Translations under genes and position numbers: made by a program
Origin: G965220305 sp965220305
GTDB lineage: Bacteria; Chloroflexota; Dehalococcoidia; Lucifugimonadales; UBA3495
Direction of reading: 5' to 3'
Length of the DNA stretch: 64,000 bases
NCBI GenBank assembly: GCA_965220305.1
Contig: OZ244817.1
Coordinates: 3,534,001-3,598,000 of the forward strand
Part shown: piece by piece, positions 50,770 to 61,161 of the stretch
How positions within the stretch are numbered: the first letter of the stretch is position 1
Layout: every line of letters begins with the position of its first letter
Notes under the pieces: model-generated
Told to the model about the DNA's origin: nothing
Database searches by the model: none
What the model saw: only the letters and a program-made list of their open reading frames with translations

Positions 50770-50799
50770 TTGACACCATGAGGAATTCTTGTCTACAAT
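50770..50799 (+). promoter_or_regulatory. Probable sigma-70 promoter of thiC
   Basis: TTGACA (50770-50775), an 18-bp spacer and TACAAT (50794-50799), followed after about 28 bp by the TPP riboswitch. Together with the minus-strand promoter the two -35 boxes form the palindrome TGTCAA-TAAT-TTGACA (50760-50775). Confidence 0.75.
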
Positions 50800-50827
50800 G
50801 CGTTCATTAACAATTTGGGGTAGAGGC

Positions 50828-50923
50828 ACGTAGGGGAGCTCGGTTGAGCCGGGCTGAGAGGGTGACCGGGATTGTCACCGACCCTTGCGAACCTGATCTG
50901 GGTAATGCCAGCGTAGGGAAGCG
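50828..50923 (+). promoter_or_regulatory. TPP (THI-element) riboswitch
   Basis: The THI box is unmistakable: TAGGGGAGC, GGCTGAGAGGGTG, then CCCTTGCGAACCTGATCTGG with GTAATGCCAGCGTAGGGAAG. It binds thiamine pyrophosphate and controls thiC through the terminator that follows. Confidence 0.97.
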
Positions 50924-50947
50924 GCGCTTATAGGCTTGGTCAATGAT

Positions 50948-50986
50948 GGGCCGCCAACGTTTAAGAAGCTGGCGGCCCAAGTTTTT
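50948..50986 (+). terminator. Riboswitch terminator before thiC
   Basis: GGGCCGCCA (50948-50956) pairs perfectly with TGGCGGCCC (50970-50978); AAGTTTTT follows. It ends 12 bp before the thiC ATG, so TPP probably acts by premature termination. Confidence 0.88.
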
Positions 50987-50998
50987 GGGAGGTTCAGA

Positions 50999-52762
<1,764 letters not shown>

Positions 52763-52836
52763 GTTGCTACTGTTGGTTGCTCCCAACCGCCGTTAGCTGA
52801 ACAGCCTCCGGCGTAATTGGGGCATAGACGGTAATT

Positions 52837-52889
52837 GCCCGGCCCCGCGTTTCGATTTTGTGTTGAATTGAGGGGCCGGGCGTTTTCTT
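52837..52889 (+). terminator. Terminator after thiC
   Basis: GCCCGGCCCC (52837-52846) pairs perfectly with GGGGCCGGGC (52872-52881) over a 25-nt loop, followed by GTTTTCTT. The large loop is unusual. Confidence 0.75.
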
Positions 52890-53018
52890 GCCCAGGATCC
52901 CAGATCTAAACCCAACGTGGGGATACGGCCAATATGGTCAATGGGTAGTCCCATCAGGCCTCCCTTCGCTGGTATACTTCTAGTGCCCTAGGACCTCTAA
53001 TGCGTTTATGGAGTGCCG

Positions 53019-53402
53019 ATGTCTCTTTATTTTCTCCTGGGAACCTTGAACGACCGTGGACAGCAGATGGTGCGTAACAATCCAGACCTACCCGTGGAAG
53101 TACTAAGGGAGGTCGATGCAGACGGGGCGGAAGTCTTGGGACAATACGCTGTTTTGGGCCGCTATGACTTCGTAATGCTGGTGGAGGCGAACGATAACCA
53201 GGCAGTAGCCAGGCTGTCCCTGGAAATGGGCGTGCGGGTTGGGTTGCACGTCGAGACCTTGCCTGCCCTGGCAGTGAGCGTGCTGGGCGACGATGGGGAG
53301 ACCGAAGGTGTGACCGGCGCCGAGGTCGCCCAGGGGACGCCGGCCAATCGCGAGGAATGGCGCATTCCCCAGGACGATCCCGACGCCCCCAGTAACGAAT
53401 AG
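53019..53402 (+). CDS. GYD-domain protein
   Basis: 127 residues from the ATG at 53019 with GGAG five bases upstream. The first 90 residues match the GYD family: MSLYFLLGTLNDRGQQMVRN, then AEVLGQYAVLGRYDFVMLVEANDN, where the G-x-Y-D signature is GRYD. These small alpha/beta proteins have no settled function. The last 35 residues are polar and probably disordered. Lies between thiC and thiD but has no known link to thiamine. Confidence 0.82.
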   Translation: MSLYFLLGTLNDRGQQMVRNNPDLPVEVLREVDADGAEVLGQYAVLGRYDFVMLVEANDNQAVARLSLEMGVRVGLHVETLPALAVSVLGDDGETEGVTGAEVAQGTPANREEWRIPQDDPDAPSNE

Positions 53403-53590
53403 CCAGGTCACAGGAGCCGGAGTTCCTTGGGGTGGGTTTAGTTCCCAATTGCCCGGGGGACGGCGGCCTGCTCCCGTGGATGGTCGTTTGTTTGGCCCGC
53501 GCCGCCAACGGCCTGTCGTTTCAACAGTATTTGGTTTCATAGGTTTCAATGGTATTTCCAGTGCATCTTCGCGGCTCGCCGAGGTGAATT

Positions 53591-54394
53591 ATGGCCGTGG
53601 CAAGACCGGTACCCAAGGCGATGACCATTGCCGGGTCCGACTCGGGAGGGGGAGCGGGCATCCAGGCCGACCTGAAGACCTTCGCCGCCCTGGGAGTCTA
53701 CGGCACGTCGGTGCTCACCGCCATCACCGCCCAAAATACAGTGCGCGTCACCGCCGTACACGAGATTCCTACCGATGTGATTACCGCCCAAATTGAAGCG
53801 GTAATTACCGACATCGGGGCATCGGCTGTCAAGACGGGAATGCTGTCCAGCAGCAGCATCGTGGAGACCGTGGCCCTGGAGCTCCAACGCCACCAGGTGA
53901 GCAACCTCGTGGTCGACCCGGTAATGGTGGCGAAGAGCGGCGATTCTCTGCTCCGCGAAGAGGCGGTGGAGTCCCTGCGGCGGCGGCTGGTGCCTCTGGC
54001 TGCGGTAGTCACTCCCAACATCCCCGAGGCCGAGGTCCTGACGGGAATGTCCATCACCACATCGGACGAAGTTCGTCGGGCCGCGGAGCTAATAGTAGGA
54101 ATGGGGGCTGCCAGCGTGGTCGTTAAGGGTGGGCACCTGGAGGGACCGGCTACAGATTTATTCTACGACGGCTCCCACTTCCAGGAGTTCACCGCCCAGC
54201 GTATTGATACGGTCAACACCCACGGCACCGGATGTACCTTCGCCTCGGCATTGGCCGCCGGGCTGGCCCGCGGTATGAGCACCCTGGATGCAGTGGCTCA
54301 GGCCAAGGAGTTCGTCACCGAAGCCATACGCCGCTCCTTCTCTGTTGGCTCGGGACACGGCTCCCTGAACCACTTCTACAAGCTGTGGGGCTGA
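53591..54394 (+). CDS. thiD: Hydroxymethylpyrimidine (phosphate) kinase
   Basis: 267 residues of ribokinase fold. AMTIAGSDSGGGAGIQADLKTF at the N-terminus, TAITAQNTVRV, DIGASAVKTGMLSS, VVDPVMVAKSGDSLL, TPNIPEAEVLTG, VVKGGHL and the catalytic-base motif DTVNTHGTGCTFASALAA are all in place. Phosphorylates the product of ThiC. The coupling enzymes ThiE and ThiG are not in the window. Confidence 0.96.
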   Translation: MAVARPVPKAMTIAGSDSGGGAGIQADLKTFAALGVYGTSVLTAITAQNTVRVTAVHEIPTDVITAQIEAVITDIGASAVKTGMLSSSSIVETVALELQRHQVSNLVVDPVMVAKSGDSLLREEAVESLRRRLVPLAAVVTPNIPEAEVLTGMSITTSDEVRRAAELIVGMGAASVVVKGGHLEGPATDLFYDGSHFQEFTAQRIDTVNTHGTGCTFASALAAGLARGMSTLDAVAQAKEFVTEAIRRSFSVGSGHGSLNHFYKLWG

Positions 54395-54432
54395 CGTCGC
54401 CGTAATCCCGAAGCGGCAAGGAGGCATACAGC

Positions 54433-54789
54433 ATGGGAACTTTTAGCTACCCCTTTGCCCTGGGGCCGAAGGATGGCCCAATGGTAGAGGAAGTAGAGGG
54501 TCTGGTGGATACCGGTAGTACCTACACGGTAGCCCCGGCTCCCCTTCTTCAAAGGCTGGGCATCGTTCCTCAATGGAGCGGCGTATTTGAGCTAGCCGAC
54601 GGGAGGCAGGAAGAGTACGGTATGGCGGAGGTGCGCGTATTGCTCAATGCTCAAGAGCGGACCACCATCTGCATATTTGGGGCGCCCGACTGCCAGACCC
54701 TCTTGGGAGCTTACACTTTGGAAGGGTTTGGCCTAGCCGCCGACCCGGTCAACGGCCGATTAGTGCCTTCCAGCCTGATTCTGATATGA
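54433..54789 (+). CDS. Retropepsin-like aspartic protease domain protein
   Basis: 118 residues. The one-domain pepsin/retropepsin fold is suggested by VEGLVDTGSTYTVAP (catalytic DTGS), the flap-like FELADGRQEEYGMAEV and the closing hydrophobic-hydrophobic-Gly motif TLLGAYTLEGFGLAAD. One catalytic Asp means it would have to dimerise. No membrane segment or partner domain is seen. Lies between thiD and ileS, the latter starting 53 bp after its stop. The substrate is unknown. Confidence 0.85.
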   Translation: MGTFSYPFALGPKDGPMVEEVEGLVDTGSTYTVAPAPLLQRLGIVPQWSGVFELADGRQEEYGMAEVRVLLNAQERTTICIFGAPDCQTLLGAYTLEGFGLAADPVNGRLVPSSLILI

Positions 54790-54842
54790 TGGACAATGAC
54801 TAATACCCATTGTCCCAAGTTATTCCAGAGGTGGGTTAGACC

Positions 54843-57800
54843 ATGTTCAAGGCCGTCAACAGCCGCGCCAGCTTTCCTGAGTTGGACGCCAACATCCTGA
54901 AGTATTGGAAAGACAATGACGTGTTCCACCGCACCGTGACCGAGCGGGCCGACGGCCCCCTGTTCATGCTCATCGAGGGGCCGCCCACAGCCAACGGCAG
55001 CCCCGGCATTCACCACGTGCTGGCCCGGGTTTTCAAGGACGTTATCTGCCGCCATCGCACCATGAAGGGCTACCGCTGCCAGAGGAAGGGAGGCTGGGAC
55101 ACTCATGGTCTGCCGGTGGAGTTGGAAGTCGAAAAAGAGTTGGGCCTGAGCACCAAGCGGGAAATAGAAGAGTACGGCATCGAGCAGTTCAACCAGCGTT
55201 GCCAGGATAGCGTCTTCCGGTACGTCAAGGAATGGGAGGTGATGACCGACCGGATTGGCTTCTGGTTGGACATGGAGCAGCCTTACGTAACCCTGGACAA
55301 TAACTTCATCGAGAGCGGCTGGTGGATCCTGAAACAGCTTTGGGACCGGGGCCTGCTCTACCAGGGAATGCGGGGCACCCCCCACTGTCCCCGCTGTGAG
55401 ACCAGCCTGAGCTCCCACGAGGTGGCCCTGGGCTACCGCGAGGACACCCCGGACCCCTCGGTGTTCGTCAAGTTTCGCCTGTTGGAACCGTCCAGTTCCC
55501 TCGCTCCAAGCGCGGATGGCCCAACGGCCTCTCCCGAAGTTCCCACCTACCTGCTGGCCTGGACCACAACACCCTGGACCCTGCCGGGAAACACGGCCTT
55601 GGCTGTTGATGAGAACGCCGATTACGCCGTGTTGGAGTTGGAGGCTGAAGGGATTAGCCAACGTCTGGTACTGGCCGCAACACTGGTGGAGGCCAATATC
55701 CGTCAGGAATACTCCCTGGTAGCCACGGTCAAGGGCTCGGACCTGGTGGGGGCCGAATATCAACCGTTGTACCCGCCCACCGATTTCGGGTCGGACATTC
55801 TGCGCTTTGTACGTCGGGAAGGCCCGGGCGGAGTGGTCACCGACTTGGAAGAAGCCGATGGTTTCAACCCCCGGGTGGTGGCCGCCGGTTTCGTTTCAAT
55901 GGAAGACGGCACCGGCATCGTCCATATCGCGCCAGCCTTTGGCGATGAAGACCTGGGGCTGGGTCGCGAAAAAGAGTTGGCCTTCGTTCAGCCGGTGGAC
56001 CTCCGGGGCCTGGTTACCGGCAACTACTCCTTCGCCGGCAAATTCGTCAAGGACGCCGACCCGGAGATTATGGCTGACCTGGAGCAACGGGGGCTGCTGC
56101 ACCACCGGGATATTTACCGCCATACCTATCCCTTCTGCTGGCGCTGCGACACGCCACTGCTCTACTACGCCAAGAGTTCCTGGTATATCCGCACCACGGC
56201 GGTCAAGGACCAACTGGTCAGCGGTAATGAGAGCATCAACTGGTACCCTGACTACATCCGGGACGGCCGCTTCGGGGAGTGGCTGCGCAACAACGTGGAC
56301 TGGGCCATTTCCCGGGAGCGTTATTGGGGCACTCCTATCCCCATCTGGTCGTGTAGTTCCTGCGGACGTACCGAGTGCATCGGCAGTGTTGCCGAGTTGG
56401 CCGAACGGTCTGTCCAGGATGTGAGCAGTCTCGACCTGCACCGGCCCTATGTGGACAGCGTAACTTGGCCCTGCAACAACCGGAGTAATTCTTCCCCCAG
56501 GCAGGTGGGGATAGACCACACGCATCCATCACCCCCGGGATACGGCGGATGTTCCCCCGCAAACGCGGGGATAGTTCCCAACACTTGCCCTGGTACGATG
56601 TATCGTATCAAAGAAGTAGCGGACGCCTGGTTCGACTCCGGGGCTGTACCCTTCGCCCAGTGGCATTACCCCTTTGAGAACCAGTCGATGACCGAAAACG
56701 GCCTCTTTCCCGCCGATTATATTTGCGAGGCTGTCGACCAGACCCGGGGGTGGTTCTACAGCTTGCATGCCCTCTCCACGTTGATGATGGAGCAGCCCTC
56801 ATACCGCAACGTCATCTGCCTTGGCCTGATTTTGGATGAACGGGGCCGCAAGATGAGCAAGCGGATTGGCAACGTGGTTGATCCCATTTCCGTCCTGGAT
56901 ACCCAGGGCGCGGACGCGCTACGTTGGTACTTGTTTACCGCCTCCCAGCCGGGAGAGCCCCGGCGATTCTCCGACAAACTGGTCAGCGAGACTCTGCGCC
57001 GAGTCCTACTCACGCTGTGGAATGTTTATTCCTTCTTTACCAGCTACGCCAATATCGACCAATTCCACCCGGACCAGATACCCCAGGGTTGGAAGCCGGA
57101 AAACGAGTTGGACCGATGGATTCTGTCGGAGTTGAACGTGTTGGTCTCCCAGGTGGACGAGCTCATGGAGGCTTACAACCCCACCGACGCGGGGCGCCGG
57201 ATTCAGGAGTTCATCGACGGGCTTTCCAATTGGTACGTGCGGCGCAGCCGACGCCGCTTCTGGAAGAGCGAAAACGACGGCGACAAGCTGTCCGCCTACG
57301 CCACTCTGTACGATTGCCTCGTAACCGTGTCTCGCCTGATGGCTCCCCTGGCGCCCTTCATGGCCGAGGAGATGTACCAGAACCTGGTCCGCAACCCCGA
57401 CCAGTTGGCCCAGGACAGCGTCCACTTGTCGGATTTCCCCGTAGCCGACCAGTCCCTGGTTGACGAGGAACTGATGAACGCCACCAGACTGGCCATGCGG
57501 ATTTGCAGTATGGGTAGGGCCGCTCGGTCCCGGGCCGGGATAAAGGTGCGGCAGCCCCTGGCCGAGGTCACGGTCTGGGGCCACTCCGGCTACCTGGAAC
57601 AGGTGAAGGCCCAGGTCCTGGAAGAGCTTAATATCAAGGAAATGAGGATTTGGGGAGAATACCAAGGCGAGACGGAAGGAATGTTCCGCCGCGCCGAAGC
57701 CCTCGCCGTAGAGGGGGGGAAGGCGTTCTCGTCTAACGAGGGCCTCTACCAGGTTGACCAGTATTGGATGGCCCTGGGCCCCGGGTGTATGGTGGCGATA

Positions 57801-58085
57801 GATGCTACGGTGACTCCCGAACTGGCCGAAGAGGGCTTGGCAAGGGAAATTGCCCACCGCATCCAGAACCTGCGGCGCAACGCTAAGTTCGAGCTCACCG
57901 ACCGCATCGTCACCTATTACCAGGCCCCCGAGCAAGTGGGCCGGGTGATGCAGAACTACGCTGAATACATCAGCCAGGAGACGCTCAGCGAAGACCTGGT
58001 GTTGGGCAGTCCCGAAGATGGAGGGGTATCCGAGACCCAGAAGGTGGAGGGCATGGAAGTCACCCTTTCGGTGGTCCGGGTCTAG
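54843..58085 (+). CDS. ileS: Isoleucyl-tRNA synthetase carrying a 35-residue in-frame insertion
   Basis: 1080 residues. Charges tRNA-Ile. The type-2-like signature PTANGSPGIHH (HIGH at 55-58) and KMSKR (670-674) mark the catalytic domain; DTHGLPVELEVEK, YTLDNN-like VTLDNNFIESGWW, and the editing domain TTTPWTLPGNTAL are intact. At residues 544-582, where homologues have a short CxxC zinc-ribbon turn just before the WFDSGAVPFAQWHYPF motif, 35 extra residues separate the two Cys. The extra DNA is a repeat-bearing element described separately. The frame is kept and all catalytic motifs are present, so the gene is probably functional. SD AGGTGGG seven bases before the ATG. Confidence 0.93.
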   Translation: MFKAVNSRASFPELDANILKYWKDNDVFHRTVTERADGPLFMLIEGPPTANGSPGIHHVLARVFKDVICRHRTMKGYRCQRKGGWDTHGLPVELEVEKELGLSTKREIEEYGIEQFNQRCQDSVFRYVKEWEVMTDRIGFWLDMEQPYVTLDNNFIESGWWILKQLWDRGLLYQGMRGTPHCPRCETSLSSHEVALGYREDTPDPSVFVKFRLLEPSSSLAPSADGPTASPEVPTYLLAWTTTPWTLPGNTALAVDENADYAVLELEAEGISQRLVLAATLVEANIRQEYSLVATVKGSDLVGAEYQPLYPPTDFGSDILRFVRREGPGGVVTDLEEADGFNPRVVAAGFVSMEDGTGIVHIAPAFGDEDLGLGREKELAFVQPVDLRGLVTGNYSFAGKFVKDADPEIMADLEQRGLLHHRDIYRHTYPFCWRCDTPLLYYAKSSWYIRTTAVKDQLVSGNESINWYPDYIRDGRFGEWLRNNVDWAISRERYWGTPIPIWSCSSCGRTECIGSVAELAERSVQDVSSLDLHRPYVDSVTWPCNNRSNSSPRQVGIDHTHPSPPGYGGCSPANAGIVPNTCPGTMYRIKEVADAWFDSGAVPFAQWHYPFENQSMTENGLFPADYICEAVDQTRGWFYSLHALSTLMMEQPSYRNVICLGLILDERGRKMSKRIGNVVDPISVLDTQGADALRWYLFTASQPGEPRRFSDKLVSETLRRVLLTLWNVYSFFTSYANIDQFHPDQIPQGWKPENELDRWILSELNVLVSQVDELMEAYNPTDAGRRIQEFIDGLSNWYVRRSRRRFWKSENDGDKLSAYATLYDCLVTVSRLMAPLAPFMAEEMYQNLVRNPDQLAQDSVHLSDFPVADQSLVDEELMNATRLAMRICSMGRAARSRAGIKVRQPLAEVTVWGHSGYLEQVKAQVLEELNIKEMRIWGEYQGETEGMFRRAEALAVEGGKAFSSNEGLYQVDQYWMALGPGCMVAIDATVTPELAEEGLAREIAHRIQNLRRNAKFELTDRIVTYYQAPEQVGRVMQNYAEYISQETLSEDLVLGSPEDGGVSETQKVEGMEVTLSVVRV
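56474..56583 (+). mobile_element. 105-nt palindromic element inserted in ileS, with 5-bp target duplication
   Basis: CAACA occurs at 56474-56478 and again at 56579-56583, exactly 105 nt apart. Removing one copy plus the DNA between joins TGC-AAC-ACT-TGC, restoring the residues CNTC expected at this site. The 100 nt between carry two 28-nt units at 56491-56518 and 56551-56578, identical at 18 of 28 positions and separated by 32 nt. Each can form a hairpin (CCCCA/TGGGG and CCCCGC/GCGGGG) followed by ATAG. The unit length, hairpin and 32-nt spacing look like a type I-E CRISPR repeat-spacer-repeat. The short duplication, however, fits insertion as a unit, like protein-coding palindromic elements known from Rickettsia. 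Confidence 0.75.
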
Positions 58086-58120
58086 GCCCGCCAACCCTCG
58101 CCCTCCGGCATACGAGCCAA

Positions 58121-58939
58121 ATGCCAGAACTTCCCGAAGTTGAAAATGTATGCAGATACCTGGCTGAAGTTGGGTTGCCGGGGTGTACCCTCCTTCAGGC
58201 CAACGTAGGCTGGGCCAAGACCGTCAAACATCCCTCCCTGGAAGATTTCGTCCTGGACATTCCCGGCGGCGCTGTCCAGGCGATTGACCGTCGGGGCAAG
58301 TATATTTTGCTCTCGCTCAGTGGCCCCAGAACCCTAATCTTGCATTTGGGAATGACCGGGGGACTGCGGGTGCATCCCAGGTCTCAACCCGGACCCCCAA
58401 TGGTCCGCCACTCCTTCTCTTTGGACGATGGTCGAGAACTGAGGTTCATCGACCCCCGCAAGTTTGGCAAGATGTGGCTGGTGGATGATCCCGCTCAGGT
58501 GCTTCCTGCCTTCGGCCCCGAACCTTTGACGGACTCATTCACCCCTGGGGCGCTGGCGGCAGCCCTGGCCGGGCGGAAAGTCCCCATCAAGGGCCTGCTG
58601 CTGGAGCAATCGGTGGTGGCGGGCATGGGCAACCTGTACGCCGATGAGGCCCTTTACTTGTCGGGGATAAATCCGCTGCGGCTGGCTTCGGAATTAACCG
58701 AGTCCGATGTCTCCCGCCTGGCTGAGGGAATAGTCAATGCCGTCACCTCTGCCCTGGCCCAGTACGACCGCTCCCGCGCCGAGCAGTGGCCCGACCCTCC
58801 CTTTGGCCTGAGCACCTGGTCCATACCCCGGCATCCCGGGGCCCCCTGTTCCCGCTGCGGGGAAGAAATGTCGGTAGTGCGTGTCCGTGGACGGACCACC
58901 TATTTTTGCCCCCGGTGCCAGCCCTCGGAGGTCGGCTAG
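58121..58939 (+). CDS. mutM: Formamidopyrimidine-DNA glycosylase
   Basis: 272 residues. Removes 8-oxoguanine and other oxidised purines and nicks the DNA. The catalytic N-terminus PELPEVE is intact (Pro1, Glu2 after Met removal), as are the Lys in RRGKYILLSL, LHLGMTGGLRV, FIDPRKFGKMW, the helix-two-turn-helix SVVAGMGNLYADEALYLSGI, and the zinc finger CSRC with CPRC. The usual finger signature Arg is in VRGRTTYFC. The link between the helix domain and the finger (about 205-235) is less conserved than usual. Confidence 0.93.
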   Translation: MPELPEVENVCRYLAEVGLPGCTLLQANVGWAKTVKHPSLEDFVLDIPGGAVQAIDRRGKYILLSLSGPRTLILHLGMTGGLRVHPRSQPGPPMVRHSFSLDDGRELRFIDPRKFGKMWLVDDPAQVLPAFGPEPLTDSFTPGALAAALAGRKVPIKGLLLEQSVVAGMGNLYADEALYLSGINPLRLASELTESDVSRLAEGIVNAVTSALAQYDRSRAEQWPDPPFGLSTWSIPRHPGAPCSRCGEEMSVVRVRGRTTYFCPRCQPSEVG

Positions 58940-59130
58940 CTGCTCCCAGCCAGGGAACCCTGTGGTGACTGCCCATATTGTTGACGGCTGCCATACGGCT
59001 GCGTACACTATTGTGAGCAACCCGGGCGGTGCGTATCTACGCTTTGCCCTGTTAAAATTTGCCTGGGCCGCCGCCGCATAGATGTGGGAACGCATCGGAA
59101 GATTAGCTACTCTACACCAGGGGAGGAAGC

Positions 59131-61161
59131 ATGGCTCGGTATCAAAAGCACGAGGCCCAGGACTGGGCTTGGGAAACCCTACGAGGTCAGTGGACAACGC
59201 TGATTACTCCCTTCACGCCCGACAACCGGCTCGACGAAAATGGCCTACGCCATAACATTCGTCACGTCCGCCGGCTGGGCACTCGGGGCGCGGGCTGCAC
59301 CTGGGGGATGGGAGAATTCTGGAGCCTCACCTTTGAGGAGCGTACCCGGGTCATGGACGTTGTTGCCGAAGAGGCCAACGGTCAGTGGCCGGTGGGGGCC
59401 CACGTCACCCACACCTCCGCCGAGGATATGCTGGCCCTGGCCAAGCACGCCGAGGCCCAGGGTTTTGATCTGCTCATGCTAGCCCCCCCTTACATGGTGA
59501 CCAAGACCGAGGAGCAAGTCGTTGACTACGTGAAATTGCTGGCCGACAACACTTCTTTGGCCATCATGTTCTACAACTCCCCCCAGTTCGGCATAGTTAT
59601 GAGTCCCCAGGGCCTCAAACGCCTGTGCCAGATACCCAACGTGGTGGGGGTCAAGGAAGCCAGCTTCAACCAGCAGATTTCCATCGAGACCCACCTGATG
59701 CTGGGCAAGTCCTCCATCATCAGCACCCCGGACGAGTGGATTTTCAACAAGGCCAAGGAGTTGGGGTTCCACCAGCAGGTGATGTTCGCCAACACCTCCG
59801 ATTGGCGCTTCGACACTCCCGAGCACAACTACTACGTCCAGTACATTGACCGGGCCACCAACGGCGACTTGGACCAGGAGTTCTACCGCACCCACCTGGC
59901 CGACATGAAGGCCCTGTCCGACAAGTGGTGGGGCAGCACCGTCCAGAAATTCGGTGGGGCTCTGCCCGTTTCCATGTGCAAGTATTGGGGCGAGTTGATG
60001 GGCATGAGCGGCGGGCACGTCAGAGCGCCCTTGGCTGACCTCTCGGGGGCCGAAAAGGCCGAACTTGAGCGCGAACTGTTGCCCCTGATTCCCCGTACCA
60101 GCGTAGCTCCGGCCTCGCCGGACCGCAGCCATGCTCCCTGGCTAAACGGCAAGCGGGACACCAACTTCTCGGGTATGCTGCTGCTGGTCAGCGTCCAGAA
60201 CATGCAGGAGGCCCTGGAAGCCGACAAGGGCGGAGCGGACATCATCGACGTGAAGAACCTGCAGGAAGCCCTGGTGGGTTCGGGACATCCCCACCTGGTG
60301 CGGGAGGCCCGGGCCAAGATACCGGCGGAAAAGCACGTCAGCGTAACCCTGGGAGTTGTGCCCAATCAGGCTGGCACCGTGGCGATGGCGGTCCATGCCG
60401 CCGCCATGCTGGACGCCACCTCCATCAAGGTGGGTTTCTGCCAGACCGACTACGACACGGCGGCGGAGATTCTGCGCGAGTCTCGCCGTGCCCTGGAAGG
60501 CTACGATACCAAGCTCATCGGCTCCCTTTTCGCCGACAACCACCTGTTTAACGGGTTGGAAGCGCGCCGCATGGTGGATTTGGCCGTTGACGGTCAGTGC
60601 GATGGCTTCCTCATCGACACTCTGACCAAGGATGGCCGCAACCTGTTTGACTTCATTCCCGAAGGGGAATTGCGCCAAATGGTGCTCCGGGCCAAGGAAA
60701 AGGGTCTGAGCACCGCCCTGTCCGGCCACCTCCGTTTGGAGGACCTGGACGAACTGGCCCGCATTAACCCCGACATAGTTGGCGTCCGGGGCGCTGTGTG
60801 CGCCAGCGGCGATCGGGATAGGGGCGTTGCCTGGGAGTCGGTGGCTAACTTCAAGCACGAGATTGACCTGCGCAAGAGCGGCACAGTGGATATTCGCGGA
60901 CCCGCCCGACCCGGGGATGGCCTGGGCGACGGTTGGGCGGTAATCGACGGGCGGGGCAAGAATTGCGCCGGAGTAATAGCCGCGCTGGCCCGCCAGATGG
61001 AGTCCGACCGTAGCTCCCTGGTGGAGGCCATTCTGCACGACGCCCTGAACATTTACGACGTTACCCTCTGGGCGGAACAAGCGGGACACCGTCTGTTGAC
61101 CCAGCGGAGGGAGACCGACGGCACGCTGCGGGTGCTTATCCAACCCCACGTCGGAGGATAA
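59131..61161 (+). CDS. Three-domain fusion: DapA-like lyase, MfnB-like synthase, TusA-like domain
   Basis: 676 residues, ATG behind GGGGAGGA. Residues 15-315 are a dihydrodipicolinate synthase/N-acetylneuraminate lyase-type barrel with Schiff-base Lys175 in VVGVKEAS and Tyr148 in MFYNSP. Residues 349-577 match the (5-formylfuran-3-yl)methyl phosphate synthase family (MfnB, DUF556): IIDVKN (Lys375), SIKVGF (Lys433) and IDTLTKDGRNLFDF (Asp496, Lys500) hold its catalytic residues, and DIVGVRGAVCASGDRDRG its end. Residues 585-676 resemble TusA/SirA (DGRGKNCAGVIAALA with Cys612, WAEQAGHRLL). MfnB starts furan (methanofuran-type) synthesis in methanogens and methylotrophs. The product here is unknown; molybdenum hydroxylase genes follow. 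Confidence 0.85.
   Translation: MARYQKHEAQDWAWETLRGQWTTLITPFTPDNRLDENGLRHNIRHVRRLGTRGAGCTWGMGEFWSLTFEERTRVMDVVAEEANGQWPVGAHVTHTSAEDMLALAKHAEAQGFDLLMLAPPYMVTKTEEQVVDYVKLLADNTSLAIMFYNSPQFGIVMSPQGLKRLCQIPNVVGVKEASFNQQISIETHLMLGKSSIISTPDEWIFNKAKELGFHQQVMFANTSDWRFDTPEHNYYVQYIDRATNGDLDQEFYRTHLADMKALSDKWWGSTVQKFGGALPVSMCKYWGELMGMSGGHVRAPLADLSGAEKAELERELLPLIPRTSVAPASPDRSHAPWLNGKRDTNFSGMLLLVSVQNMQEALEADKGGADIIDVKNLQEALVGSGHPHLVREARAKIPAEKHVSVTLGVVPNQAGTVAMAVHAAAMLDATSIKVGFCQTDYDTAAEILRESRRALEGYDTKLIGSLFADNHLFNGLEARRMVDLAVDGQCDGFLIDTLTKDGRNLFDFIPEGELRQMVLRAKEKGLSTALSGHLRLEDLDELARINPDIVGVRGAVCASGDRDRGVAWESVANFKHEIDLRKSGTVDIRGPARPGDGLGDGWAVIDGRGKNCAGVIAALARQMESDRSSLVEAILHDALNIYDVTLWAEQAGHRLLTQRRETDGTLRVLIQPHVGG

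Noticed and set aside
56491..56578. A true two-repeat CRISPR array
   Set aside because: The two units match at only 18 of 28 positions, lie inside a working reading frame, have no leader or cas genes nearby, and the whole unit has a 5-bp duplication. Kept as an insertion element with CRISPR-like hairpins.
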